In this document: positions 14,393-20,715 of the stretch, piece by piece | Layout: each line of letters begins with the position of its first letter | How positions within the stretch are numbered: the stretch's first letter is position 1 | Assembly: GCA_013042025.1 (NCBI GenBank) | Contig: JABDQY010000191.1 | Location: 1 to 20,715 of the forward strand | Direction: 5' to 3' | DNA length: 20,715 nt | Origin: Bacteroidia bacterium | GTDB taxonomy: Bacteria; Bacteroidota; Bacteroidia; NS11-12g; UBA9320 | Translations under genes and position numbers: made by a program | Notes under the pieces: generated by a model | Told to the model about the DNA's origin: nothing | Databases searched by the model: none | What the model saw: the letters and a program-made list of their open reading frames with translations, nothing else

Positions 14393-14572
14393 ATGGGAAA
14401 AATGATCGGATTCGTAGAAGGAGCAGATGTATATTTAATAATCGCACTTCTTATATTTTTAATGGTGTTTATTCTAGCAGCAGTTTATATGTTTTCGCTT
14501 AGTAAACAACAATGTACAGAGTTATCAAATTTACCCTTTCAATCATCAAACAATGAAAATAATGAAGAATAG
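14393..14572 (+). CDS. ccoQ: CcoQ, small cbb3 oxidase subunit
   Basis: A 59-residue membrane protein (ATG 14393, TAG 14570-14572). One transmembrane helix (about 13-36, VYLIIALLIFLMVFILAAVY) is followed by FSLSK and the signature ELSNLPFQ, which resembles the CcoQ tail of Bacteroidota. CcoQ stabilises the complex and helps CcoP associate. It lies between ccoNO (9 bp) and ccoP, whose ATG at 14553 is inside its 3' end (20-bp overlap). The Asn/Glu-rich tail is partly shaped by that overlap. Its position and motif make the call firm despite the short length. Confidence 0.88.
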   Translation: MGKMIGFVEGADVYLIIALLIFLMVFILAAVYMFSLSKQQCTELSNLPFQSSNNENNEE

Positions 14573-15461
14573 AATAGCATTAATGATAATAGCAAGTATC
14601 GCTTCTGTAAGCCTATTTGCTCAAGGAGCAGAACCTGCTCAAGAAGGCGGATTATCGCAACCTTTACTTTGGATAATCTATGCTGTAGTTGCCTTACTAC
14701 TACTTGTAACGTACTTATTGTATCAGGTTACAATTAGCTTAAAGAAGTATGTTAAAGGCGAATACCAAAACGAAGAACAGAAAATGTATGACCAGCGAAG
14801 TACGTGGGAGAAAATTTTCCAAGTTAAACCGGTTGGTACTGATAAGGATACAATAATCAATGAAGCACATGATGGAATTTATGAGCTTGATAATCCTCCA
14901 CCACCATGGTTTATGTTTTTGTTCTATGGTACAATCTTGTTTGCAGTAATCTATTTTGTAAGATATAGTGTTACAGGAACGGGACTAACTCAAGAAGAAG
15001 AGTATATAGCTGAGATGGCAATTGTTGAAGAAGATAAAACTTCAAGTTTAACTGAGGAAGGAGCAAGTGTAGATGAAAACACGGTAGTTGCTTTAACCAG
15101 TGCTGAAGACATAGCATCAGGAAAGAAAATTTATATTCAAAACTGTAAAGTATGTCATGCAGATGGAGGAGCAGGTAGTGTTGGACCTAATTTAACAGAT
15201 GAGTTTTGGAAGCATGGTGGTGGAGCAAAAAACATATTTAAAACTATTAAATATGGTGTAGTAGAAAAGGGAATGACAGCGTGGCAAGACAATTTGACTC
15301 CTAAGATGATGCAAGAGGTTACTAGCTACATACTTAGCCTTGAAGGCACGAATCCACCAGATGCAAAAGAAGCTGAAGGTGATAAATGGGTTCCTGAAGC
15401 GGCTAGTGATGAAGCTCCTACTGAAACAGAAGTTACAGAAACTGAGGAAGTAGAAGGGTAA
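14553..15461 (+). CDS. ccoP: CcoP, membrane-bound cytochrome c subunit with a single heme site
   Basis: A 302-residue protein. Residues 1-24 look like a signal peptide (ending SLFAQG), residues 36-57 form a membrane helix, and 118-138 a second helix preceded by HDGIYELDNPPPPWF, the classic FixP/CcoP N-terminal motif. A cytochrome c domain (about 183-265) has Cys198-K-V-Cys201-His202, GPNLTD and likely axial Met241. Only one CxxCH is present; proteobacterial CcoP has two, so this is a monoheme form with an added N-terminal segment. The C-terminus is an acidic tail (ETEVTETEEVEG). A second in-frame ATG at 14562 is an alternative start. It passes electrons from soluble cytochrome c or the bc1/ACIII complex to CcoO (family knowledge). 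It is followed after 15 bp by ccoG. Confidence 0.95.
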   Translation: MKIMKNRIALMIIASIASVSLFAQGAEPAQEGGLSQPLLWIIYAVVALLLLVTYLLYQVTISLKKYVKGEYQNEEQKMYDQRSTWEKIFQVKPVGTDKDTIINEAHDGIYELDNPPPPWFMFLFYGTILFAVIYFVRYSVTGTGLTQEEEYIAEMAIVEEDKTSSLTEEGASVDENTVVALTSAEDIASGKKIYIQNCKVCHADGGAGSVGPNLTDEFWKHGGGAKNIFKTIKYGVVEKGMTAWQDNLTPKMMQEVTSYILSLEGTNPPDAKEAEGDKWVPEAASDEAPTETEVTETEEVEG

Positions 15462-15476
15462 TTTAGCCCTTGAAAC

Positions 15477-16877
15477 ATGAGTAATCATCCAAATACAGAA
15501 AACTTTAGAGAACATTTAGCCAATGTTACTGATAGCGGCAAGAGGATTTGGATATATCCTAAAATTATAAAAGGAGCCTTTTATAGGTATAGAACATATT
15601 TAAGTTGGTTTCTTTTAGCATTTTTTTTCCTAGCTCCTTTTATAAAAATTGGGGGATATCCACTTTTGCTGCTTAATGTTTTCGAAAGAAAATTTGTAAT
15701 TTTTGGACAGCCTTTCTGGCCACAAGACTTCCATGTATTTGTATTTCTTGCACTAACGTTATTAGTATTTATTGTTCTGTTTACAGTTGTCTTTGGAAGA
15801 GTCTGGTGTGGATGGGCTTGTCCTCAAACCATTTTTATGGAAATGGTTTTTAGGAAGATTGAAAACTGGATTGAAGGAAACGCAAACAAACAAAAAAAGT
15901 TGGATGCAATGCCTTGGAATAGAGAGAAGATTCTGAAGAAAGGGGCAAAGCACTTTGTGTTTTTACTCATTTCTTTCATTATAGCACACACATTTTTTGT
16001 ATACCTTATAGGTTATGAAGAATTGTGGGCTATGATTTCAGGACCATTATCTGAGAACTATATTGCTCTAGTAGGGTTGGTCATATTCACTATAGTGTTT
16101 TACTTAGTGTTTGCAAAACTACGTGAAATTGTATGTATAATTATTTGCCCTTATGGCAGATTACAAGGCGTAATGCTTGATCCTAATAGTATGGTTGTAG
16201 CATACGATGAAGTTAGAGGAGAACCAAGAGGTAAAAGGAAAAGGGGTGAAGATCAATCTGATAAAGGAGATTGTGTTGATTGTGGTTTGTGTGTTGATGT
16301 TTGTCCAACAGGTATTGATATAAGAAACGGAACACAATTGGAGTGTGTTAATTGCACTGCTTGTATGGATGCGTGTGATTCAGTAATGGAGAAGATAAAT
16401 CTACCAAAAGGATTAGTTCGAATTGATTCAAAAAACAACATTCAAAACAGAGTAGGATTTAAATTTACACCTAGAATAATCGCATATTCAATTGTAATGT
16501 TGATTCTCTTTGGTTCTTCAGTTGGAATTCTTGCAACGAGGACTAGTGTTGAAGCTAACATGTTTCGCGTACCAGGTATGACATACACTGAAGCAGCTGA
16601 TGGAAAGGTCAGTAATCTTTATAATCTTTCACTTGTTAATAAAACATTTGAAGACATGGATTTTCAAATTGAATTAAAGACAAAGAATGCTACACTAATT
16701 AGAGCAGATAAAGATACAATTTTGGAATCTAACAATGAGGAGAAGAAAGTGATCTTAATCGAGATGGAGCAGAAACATATTCATGATAATGAAGTTCCAA
16801 TGGAAATGGACCTTTATATCGAAGGTAAATTGGTCAAGACATTTAATACTAAGTTTTTGGCTCCAGTAAGAGAATAA
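15477..16877 (+). CDS. ccoG: CcoG/FixG ferredoxin-like membrane protein
   Basis: A 466-residue membrane iron-sulfur protein thought to reduce copper for cbb3 oxidase assembly. Membrane helices lie at about 42-58, 88-108, 160-178 and 197-214, then a soluble domain, with a final helix near 334-350 and a beta-rich C-terminal domain (IG-fold-like) to the end. Two 4Fe-4S motifs are clear: Cys266-xx-269-xx-272-xxx-276-Pro and Cys290-xx-293-xx-296-xxx-300. Other conserved cysteines are Cys111 and Cys115 in VWCGWACPQT and Cys220 and Cys224 in CIIICPYGRLQ, also typical of the family. It starts 15 bp after ccoP and is followed 57 bp later by ccoH. Confidence 0.97.
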   Translation: MSNHPNTENFREHLANVTDSGKRIWIYPKIIKGAFYRYRTYLSWFLLAFFFLAPFIKIGGYPLLLLNVFERKFVIFGQPFWPQDFHVFVFLALTLLVFIVLFTVVFGRVWCGWACPQTIFMEMVFRKIENWIEGNANKQKKLDAMPWNREKILKKGAKHFVFLLISFIIAHTFFVYLIGYEELWAMISGPLSENYIALVGLVIFTIVFYLVFAKLREIVCIIICPYGRLQGVMLDPNSMVVAYDEVRGEPRGKRKRGEDQSDKGDCVDCGLCVDVCPTGIDIRNGTQLECVNCTACMDACDSVMEKINLPKGLVRIDSKNNIQNRVGFKFTPRIIAYSIVMLILFGSSVGILATRTSVEANMFRVPGMTYTEAADGKVSNLYNLSLVNKTFEDMDFQIELKTKNATLIRADKDTILESNNEEKKVILIEMEQKHIHDNEVPMEMDLYIEGKLVKTFNTKFLAPVRE

Positions 16878-16908
16878 ATCCTTTAAGAAGATATTAGACA
16901 GTTTGTGT

Positions 16909-16916
16909 CATCTTTG
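16909..16916 (+). promoter_or_regulatory. Possible internal -7 element before ccoH
   Basis: CATCTTTG matches TAnnTTTG at all but one fixed base, in the only sizeable gap (57 bp) inside the oxidase cluster. It lies 18 bp before the TTG start of ccoH, but no -33 TTTG is in place. It may give a minor internal transcript for ccoH and the SafE-type gene. Confidence 0.25.
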
Positions 16917-16934
16917 TAGAATTAACAAATCGTT

Positions 16935-17369
16935 TTGAAATTAGATTGGTCTAAAATATTGATTGTTGCAATGATTGCATTTATAGTACTTATCGTTGCG
17001 ATGGGTATAAAAATGGCAACTTCAAGTCAATCATTGTATGAAGTTGATTATTATGAAAAAGGAGAGGAACACACCTCAAGAATGAATCTAGAGAAAGAAG
17101 GTGAACATGTAGATGTTGAATTTCTTCATAGATCAAATAAGCTTAAGTTCAATTTTGACTCTCTAGGATACATTCAGACAATTAAGTTACTTAATTTATC
17201 AAATTCAAATCTTGACAGAACGTTGGAAATAAATTCAAATGATGTAGTTGATCAAAAGGAGGAAGTAACAGTTAGCCTTGGTGATTTATCATTAGGCATC
17301 TGGGTTTTAGAGATTTCGGGTTTCGTTAACGACAAATCATTTTTCATTAAGAAACAGATAATTAAATGA
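16935..17369 (+). CDS. ccoH: CcoH/FixH, cbb3 oxidase assembly protein
   Basis: A 144-residue protein with a single N-terminal membrane helix (about 8-27) and a periplasmic beta domain, the FixH build. The conserved block LYEVDYYEKGEEH sits right after the helix (Asp38-Tyr-Tyr-Glu), a strong FixH mark, and the protein ends with strands LSLGIWVLEISG and KSFFIKKQIIK. The start is TTG 16935, since no ATG or GTG lies ahead of the membrane helix in frame. Its stop overlaps the next ATG by 4 bp (ATGA), coupling the two. FixH/CcoH is needed for stable assembly of the oxidase. Confidence 0.9.
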   Translation: MKLDWSKILIVAMIAFIVLIVAMGIKMATSSQSLYEVDYYEKGEEHTSRMNLEKEGEHVDVEFLHRSNKLKFNFDSLGYIQTIKLLNLSNSNLDRTLEINSNDVVDQKEEVTVSLGDLSLGIWVLEISGFVNDKSFFIKKQIIK

Positions 17370-18040
17370 TGTGGTCTGCATTTATACTGGGTTTTTTAGG
17401 AAGCCTTCATTGTGCTGCAATGTGTGGTCCTTTAATGCTCGGATTAGCTGCACGTGAATATTCGTTGTTCTCACATATAGTCCACCATGTAGGCAGATGG
17501 CTGGGATATGCAGCATTGGCACTCTTTTTTTACTTTTTAATTTCTCCATTACAGGTTTTTAAACTGCAACAATATGTTGGTTTGGTAAGCGGTATATTGT
17601 TAGTGCTTTATGCATTAAAAAGCTATATAAGACCGGTAAATGCATTAATTGAATTTCTTTCTAAAAAAGTAACCAATTGGATGACAAAAATAAATCCAGG
17701 AAGAACAGGGAGTATAAGCTTAGGTTTCCTAAATGGATTATTACCTTGTGGTTTATCTTTTGGAGCTGCAATTCTTTCTGTAAACGCTGGAAGTGCTGTA
17801 AATGCTATGCTCTATATGATTTTGTTTGGTATTGGTACGCTACCGATACTACTTGCTATTTCATACTTGCCAAGATTTGGGAAAGGCAATATTATACAAA
17901 AGTTGAACAGACACACCCCTAAATTATTACTTATTGTAGGACTAGTATTAATTGTAAGATCTGCTGGATTAGGAATACCATATCTCAGTCCAGATTATAA
18001 TATTGAGGAAGAAAAAATGGAATGTTGCGAACCAACTTAG
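17366..18040 (+). CDS. SafE/DsbD-type membrane protein of the cbb3 cluster
   Basis: A 224-residue membrane protein of the sulfite exporter TauE/SafE (DsbD transmembrane-like) family, with about six helices. Two symmetry-related blocks carry the family marks: GSLHCAAMCGP (His15, Cys16, Cys20) and NGLLPCGLSFG (Cys128). The tail after the last helix has adjacent Cys220-Cys221 in MECCEPT. Proteins of this type commonly follow ccoH in cbb3 clusters and are suspected of moving copper or reducing equivalents for oxidase maturation, not sulfite; the name SafE is a domain label. The Cys/His pattern would suit Cu(I) handling (inference). It overlaps ccoH by 4 bp, and its last bases overlap the stop codon of the convergent thioesterase gene. 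Confidence 0.88.
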   Translation: MMWSAFILGFLGSLHCAAMCGPLMLGLAAREYSLFSHIVHHVGRWLGYAALALFFYFLISPLQVFKLQQYVGLVSGILLVLYALKSYIRPVNALIEFLSKKVTNWMTKINPGRTGSISLGFLNGLLPCGLSFGAAILSVNAGSAVNAMLYMILFGIGTLPILLAISYLPRFGKGNIIQKLNRHTPKLLLIVGLVLIVRSAGLGIPYLSPDYNIEEEKMECCEPT

Positions 18041-18594
18041 AGGTTTATTTGCACATTGTGATTTCTGAGTAGTTCAATATATTGACTAGCATCAAATTTT
18101 GATTCATCAAAGGTGTTTGCACGAAGCTTTGTTTGTTCTTGTCTTTTAACGCTTCTAACAAATCTTCTTATCCCTTGGTTGTCAGTTATTACTATTCCAG
18201 GGACAGGGACATTTAATCCTTTTTCATCCTTTGCAACCATTGTAAAATATGAAGAATTACAATGATTTATTTTACCTGTTTGAATGTTTTCTGATTCAAC
18301 TCGAACTCCAACAACCATAGAGGTATTCCCGGTATAGTTAATTGAGGCTTTAAGAATTAATAACTCACCAACCTCAACAGGGTGTAGGAAATCAACTTTG
18401 TTTACTGAAGCGGTGACACAATAGTTACCACTGTGTCTAGACGCACAAGCAAATGCAACTTGATCCATTAAACCTAGGATGTATCCTCCATGTATTTTAC
18501 CACCGAAGTTGGAGTGTACAGGAACCATGAGTTCCGATAGCGTTATTTGTGATTCTTCCAGCGTTTTATAAGATTTCTTTCCAGTATTGCTCAT
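18037..18594 (-). CDS. Hotdog-fold acyl-CoA thioesterase
   Basis: A 185-residue cytoplasmic enzyme that hydrolyses acyl-CoA thioesters, of the YciA/ACOT hotdog group. The central helix segment NFGGKIHGGYILGLMDQVA places Asn29 and Asp44 at the usual catalytic positions, followed by strands TASVNKVDFLHPVEVGELL, a hallmark of the family, and later MVVGVRVESEN and HCNSSYFTMVA. The start is taken at 18594, where ATG overlaps the upstream stop (ATGA), rather than the earlier in-frame ATG at 18606. A C-terminal extension (about 140-185) is rich in Arg and Lys. The chain-length preference is not evident. It is last in a minus-strand operon of three genes. Confidence 0.93.
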   Translation of the reverse strand: MSNTGKKSYKTLEESQITLSELMVPVHSNFGGKIHGGYILGLMDQVAFACASRHSGNYCVTASVNKVDFLHPVEVGELLILKASINYTGNTSMVVGVRVESENIQTGKINHCNSSYFTMVAKDEKGLNVPVPGIVITDNQGIRRFVRSVKRQEQTKLRANTFDESKFDASQYIELLRNHNVQINL

Positions 18595-20186
18595 TCTTTT
18601 TCCCAATAGCTTTTCATTTCTTTTCTAGCTTGTAGAATCCAACTTTCGTTATTAATAAGTGAATCTTGGTTAATCCAAACTACTTTGCCATGTTGTGCAT
18701 CGGTTAATGTTATTTCCGGTATGCTGCCACCAATATATTCTCCTTTATTTTCACCCGCCTTAGTAACAATTGTACTTAACCAAAAGAAACGAGACTTTCC
18801 TTCTACAATTCGAACAAATGGTCTGCTTTCGGCAGGATAGTTTTTGGACCAATCATAGTTTTTCTTACTTTCAATAATTTTGGCAGAAATAGCACTACTA
18901 CCGATGTAGTTTTCACTTGATTTTCGATGATCGACATAATACACTTTGCTATCATCATCACCAGGAATTAATAGGCTTAAACTCAACCCCTTTTTGTTAT
19001 CTTGATATGGCTCTAGTCCAAAGAAGTTATATAATTTACCCGTGTTATTTATTTTAAAATAGGTTGTAAAGGGCTGTGGGTCAACGTTATTGGACAGTAC
19101 CGGTATTCTAATGTCTCCTTCATGGTACATTGGCAGCGGTGACAAGAATCCATTTGTAAATCGGAAGCTTTCAGCAATAAACGTAGCTACTTTTTTAGGT
19201 AGTAGACTTTGACCAACTAGTTCTGGAGTATTGCTAATTTTAGTTTTGTCTAAATACTTACCCTTACCAAACAAAATCCGATTAATTGCATAGTCATTTT
19301 CACCCAATTCATCAATAATCATAACCCCTCCGAAGACAGGTCTTGGAAATAGAATTCCTTTCCATCGCACCAAGGGAACAACCTGCATCCATTCTCCAAT
19401 TTCGTTTTCCAGAAAAATTGGTTCGGAAGGTTCGTAGTTGATGTATTGCAACAAATTGAATCGTTTGATTACTGCGTTTGAAGATTCTTTGCTAAATAGG
19501 AGCAATTCTCCGACATCGAAATTTACAATATCCCTATATTTTTTTGAGAATACTGGGGATGGCAAATCTGCAGGAATATGAATTAACTCATACATGTTTT
19601 TCGTCATTTGCTGAATCTTGTATTCTCTAGAAGGACCTAGGGCACAACTATAATAGTATCGTCCGTCTTTTCCTCTAACAAAACGAGGTGTTGTGGCATC
19701 TTCAGTTTCTGAAAGAGCTTCTTGGTTAATAAGTGTTTTTACTGAATTTATAGGTTGTATCCTTTCAAATCCCGTAGATGGAATTTCGTCTAAACTTATT
19801 TTTTCAATAGTTGTATAATGAAAGTACAAACTAAAGTACTTGTATATCCCTTCACCCAAAATCCAGCTTAATGAGGTGAAAACTATAAGGAAAACGGAAG
19901 AGAGTATTTTACCTTTAACAGATCTCTTATACCACCCTTTAGTAAACCAATAGAGTAAGACACAAATTATAGATATAAGAAGAAAATATTTACGAATAAA
20001 AAGAACACCGGGTTGAAATACACCTCGACTTACGAAAAGCACATAAAGTAAAACTAAAACGATTAGTATACTCACAATAGGTTTGTTCTTAAATGCTCTT
20101 TTTAAAGATTTCTTAAAACCAGACCTAATATTAGATAATATCCAATAAAGTCTACTTTTATCTTCTTCAATTATTTCAGCTTCCAT
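18591..20186 (-). CDS. Unknown membrane protein with large C-terminal domain
   Basis: A 531-residue protein of no family I recognise. Residues 1-30 are charged and cytoplasmic. Three membrane helices follow (about 37-53, 66-82 and 93-112), then a large soluble domain of about 415 residues, probably outside the membrane. That domain is rich in aromatic residues and short beta-type blocks, such as RGKDGRYYYSCALGP, IGEWMQVVPLVRWKG and NGFLSPLPMYHEGD, with repeated G/P turns suggesting an all-beta fold. It has just one cysteine (Cys182), so no disulfide or CxxC motif. The gene overlaps the thioesterase start by 4 bp and follows the 172-residue membrane protein by 6 bp, so the three are one operon. 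A role in lipid or envelope metabolism would fit a thioesterase neighbour but is a guess. Confidence 0.85.
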   Translation of the reverse strand: MEAEIIEEDKSRLYWILSNIRSGFKKSLKRAFKNKPIVSILIVLVLLYVLFVSRGVFQPGVLFIRKYFLLISIICVLLYWFTKGWYKRSVKGKILSSVFLIVFTSLSWILGEGIYKYFSLYFHYTTIEKISLDEIPSTGFERIQPINSVKTLINQEALSETEDATTPRFVRGKDGRYYYSCALGPSREYKIQQMTKNMYELIHIPADLPSPVFSKKYRDIVNFDVGELLLFSKESSNAVIKRFNLLQYINYEPSEPIFLENEIGEWMQVVPLVRWKGILFPRPVFGGVMIIDELGENDYAINRILFGKGKYLDKTKISNTPELVGQSLLPKKVATFIAESFRFTNGFLSPLPMYHEGDIRIPVLSNNVDPQPFTTYFKINNTGKLYNFFGLEPYQDNKKGLSLSLLIPGDDDSKVYYVDHRKSSENYIGSSAISAKIIESKKNYDWSKNYPAESRPFVRIVEGKSRFFWLSTIVTKAGENKGEYIGGSIPEITLTDAQHGKVVWINQDSLINNESWILQARKEMKSYWEKE

Positions 20187-20192
20187 ATCAAT

Positions 20193-20711
20193 CTATTTAT
20201 CAAGGAATCCTTTCACTCCTTTTCGCCAATTATCATCTTTCTTTTTTTCAGGTTTAATCTCCTCTTCAATGGGTTTTGCTTCTTCCTTGGATTTGGGAAG
20301 AACAGCTTCCGCCGTTGATTTTATATCTTGTTCTAACGCATCAATTTTTTTCAGGGCTTTATTCGCTTCTTTTAATTTACCTGGAAGAGCGTTCAAAATG
20401 AGTGGACCAGTATAAAATGCAAGCAATACACCAACTAGTAACAAAGCAAAAGTTAGTATTGTGTATATCAGGTTAAGGTGTCCAAACATCCATGTTATAT
20501 ATCCAAAAATTAAAGTTAGAATTATAGCAGGGACCAATCGTTTGGAAAATGGTTGGTTGTTTAAAAAACTTAAATCACTTTCATCTGAAAGTGGATTTTT
20601 ATGGCTCAAATTATGCCATCTCCTGTACCATTTTTTTCCTTTTTTATTATCCCAGAAAGAAAATAGTAGTCCAAAAGCGAAACCAACAATGAGAGAAAGT
20701 ATAGTATCCAT
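20193..20711 (-). CDS. Unknown small membrane protein with charged tail
   Basis: A 172-residue protein. Membrane helices lie at about 2-20, 58-76 and 80-101. The loop 21-57 is basic (DNKKGKKWYRRWHN). The C-terminal 70 residues are highly charged and partly coiled-coil-like (KLKEANKALKKIDALEQDIK, then a Lys/Glu/Pro run), and would lie in the cytoplasm. No family is recognised. The gene heads the minus-strand operon as far as the window shows. Its ATG is 4 bp from the window edge, so its promoter lies outside. Having two unknown membrane proteins together suggests they may form a complex (inference). Confidence 0.83.
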   Translation of the reverse strand: MDTILSLIVGFAFGLLFSFWDNKKGKKWYRRWHNLSHKNPLSDESDLSFLNNQPFSKRLVPAIILTLIFGYITWMFGHLNLIYTILTFALLLVGVLLAFYTGPLILNALPGKLKEANKALKKIDALEQDIKSTAEAVLPKSKEEAKPIEEEIKPEKKKDDNWRKGVKGFLDK

Positions 20712-20715
20712 AATA

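Noticed and set aside
17677..17922. Plus-strand open frame of 81 codons inside the SafE-type gene
   Set aside because: It is an out-of-frame reading of a well-supported membrane protein, with aberrant Lys/Trp/Cys-rich composition.
1..20715. CRISPR arrays, insertion sequences, phage genes or integration sites
   Set aside because: No spaced direct repeats, transposase or integrase motifs, or direct repeats flanking the tRNA were found; the window reads as core chromosome.

Overview
The window looks like chromosomal DNA from an aerobic or microaerobic member of the Bacteroidota, probably a Flavobacteriia-like marine lineage. The DNA is AT-rich and Shine-Dalgarno sequences are largely absent. 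Promoter elements fit the Bacteroidota consensus TTTG-N19-TAnnTTTG. A ccoN-ccoO gene fusion inside a ccoI-S-NO-Q-P-G-H cluster is typical of this phylum. This assignment is an inference from gene content; no 16S gene is present.

Layout. (1) 1-754, minus: the start of a secreted DUF4468-like protein with a WDDSGDS tandem repeat, cut by the window edge. (2) 907-2790: a leukotriene-A4-hydrolase-type M1 aminopeptidase made as a lipoprotein. (3) 2847-3678: a small lipoprotein and a BON-SH3 protein, closed by a UUCG-tetraloop terminator. (4) 3793-3866: a tRNA with anticodon CAU, probably tRNA-Ile2, with its own consensus promoter and a strong terminator. (5) 3937-6491: a FixL-like PAS histidine kinase overlapping a receiver-CRP fusion regulator. 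(6) 6569-7173: a rhodanese overlapping a secreted cysteine-rich protein. (7) 7290-9651: two tandem-domain universal stress proteins flanking two proteins of unknown function. (8) 9730-18040: a complete cbb3 cytochrome oxidase cluster, including the short genes ccoS and ccoQ, ending with a SafE-type membrane protein. (9) 18037-20711, minus: an operon of two unknown membrane proteins and an acyl-CoA thioesterase, converging on the oxidase cluster with a 4-bp overlap of stop codons.

How it may work together. The kinase's first PAS domain keeps the FixL proximal-histidine and distal-arginine signature, so it is a candidate heme oxygen sensor. Its partner fuses a FixJ-type receiver to a FixK/FNR-type DNA-binding module in one chain. 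About 3.2 kb downstream, just before ccoI, lies an FNR/FixK-type palindrome (CTGAT-ATTT-ATCAA). It sits about 42-44 bp upstream of the start site predicted from a Bacteroidota -7 element, where a class II activator would bind. Together these suggest a compressed FixL-J-K circuit that turns on the high-affinity oxidase at low oxygen, with the rhodanese and stress-protein genes between as likely co-regulated passengers. The residues and sites are visible in the sequence; heme binding, phosphotransfer and regulation are inferences.
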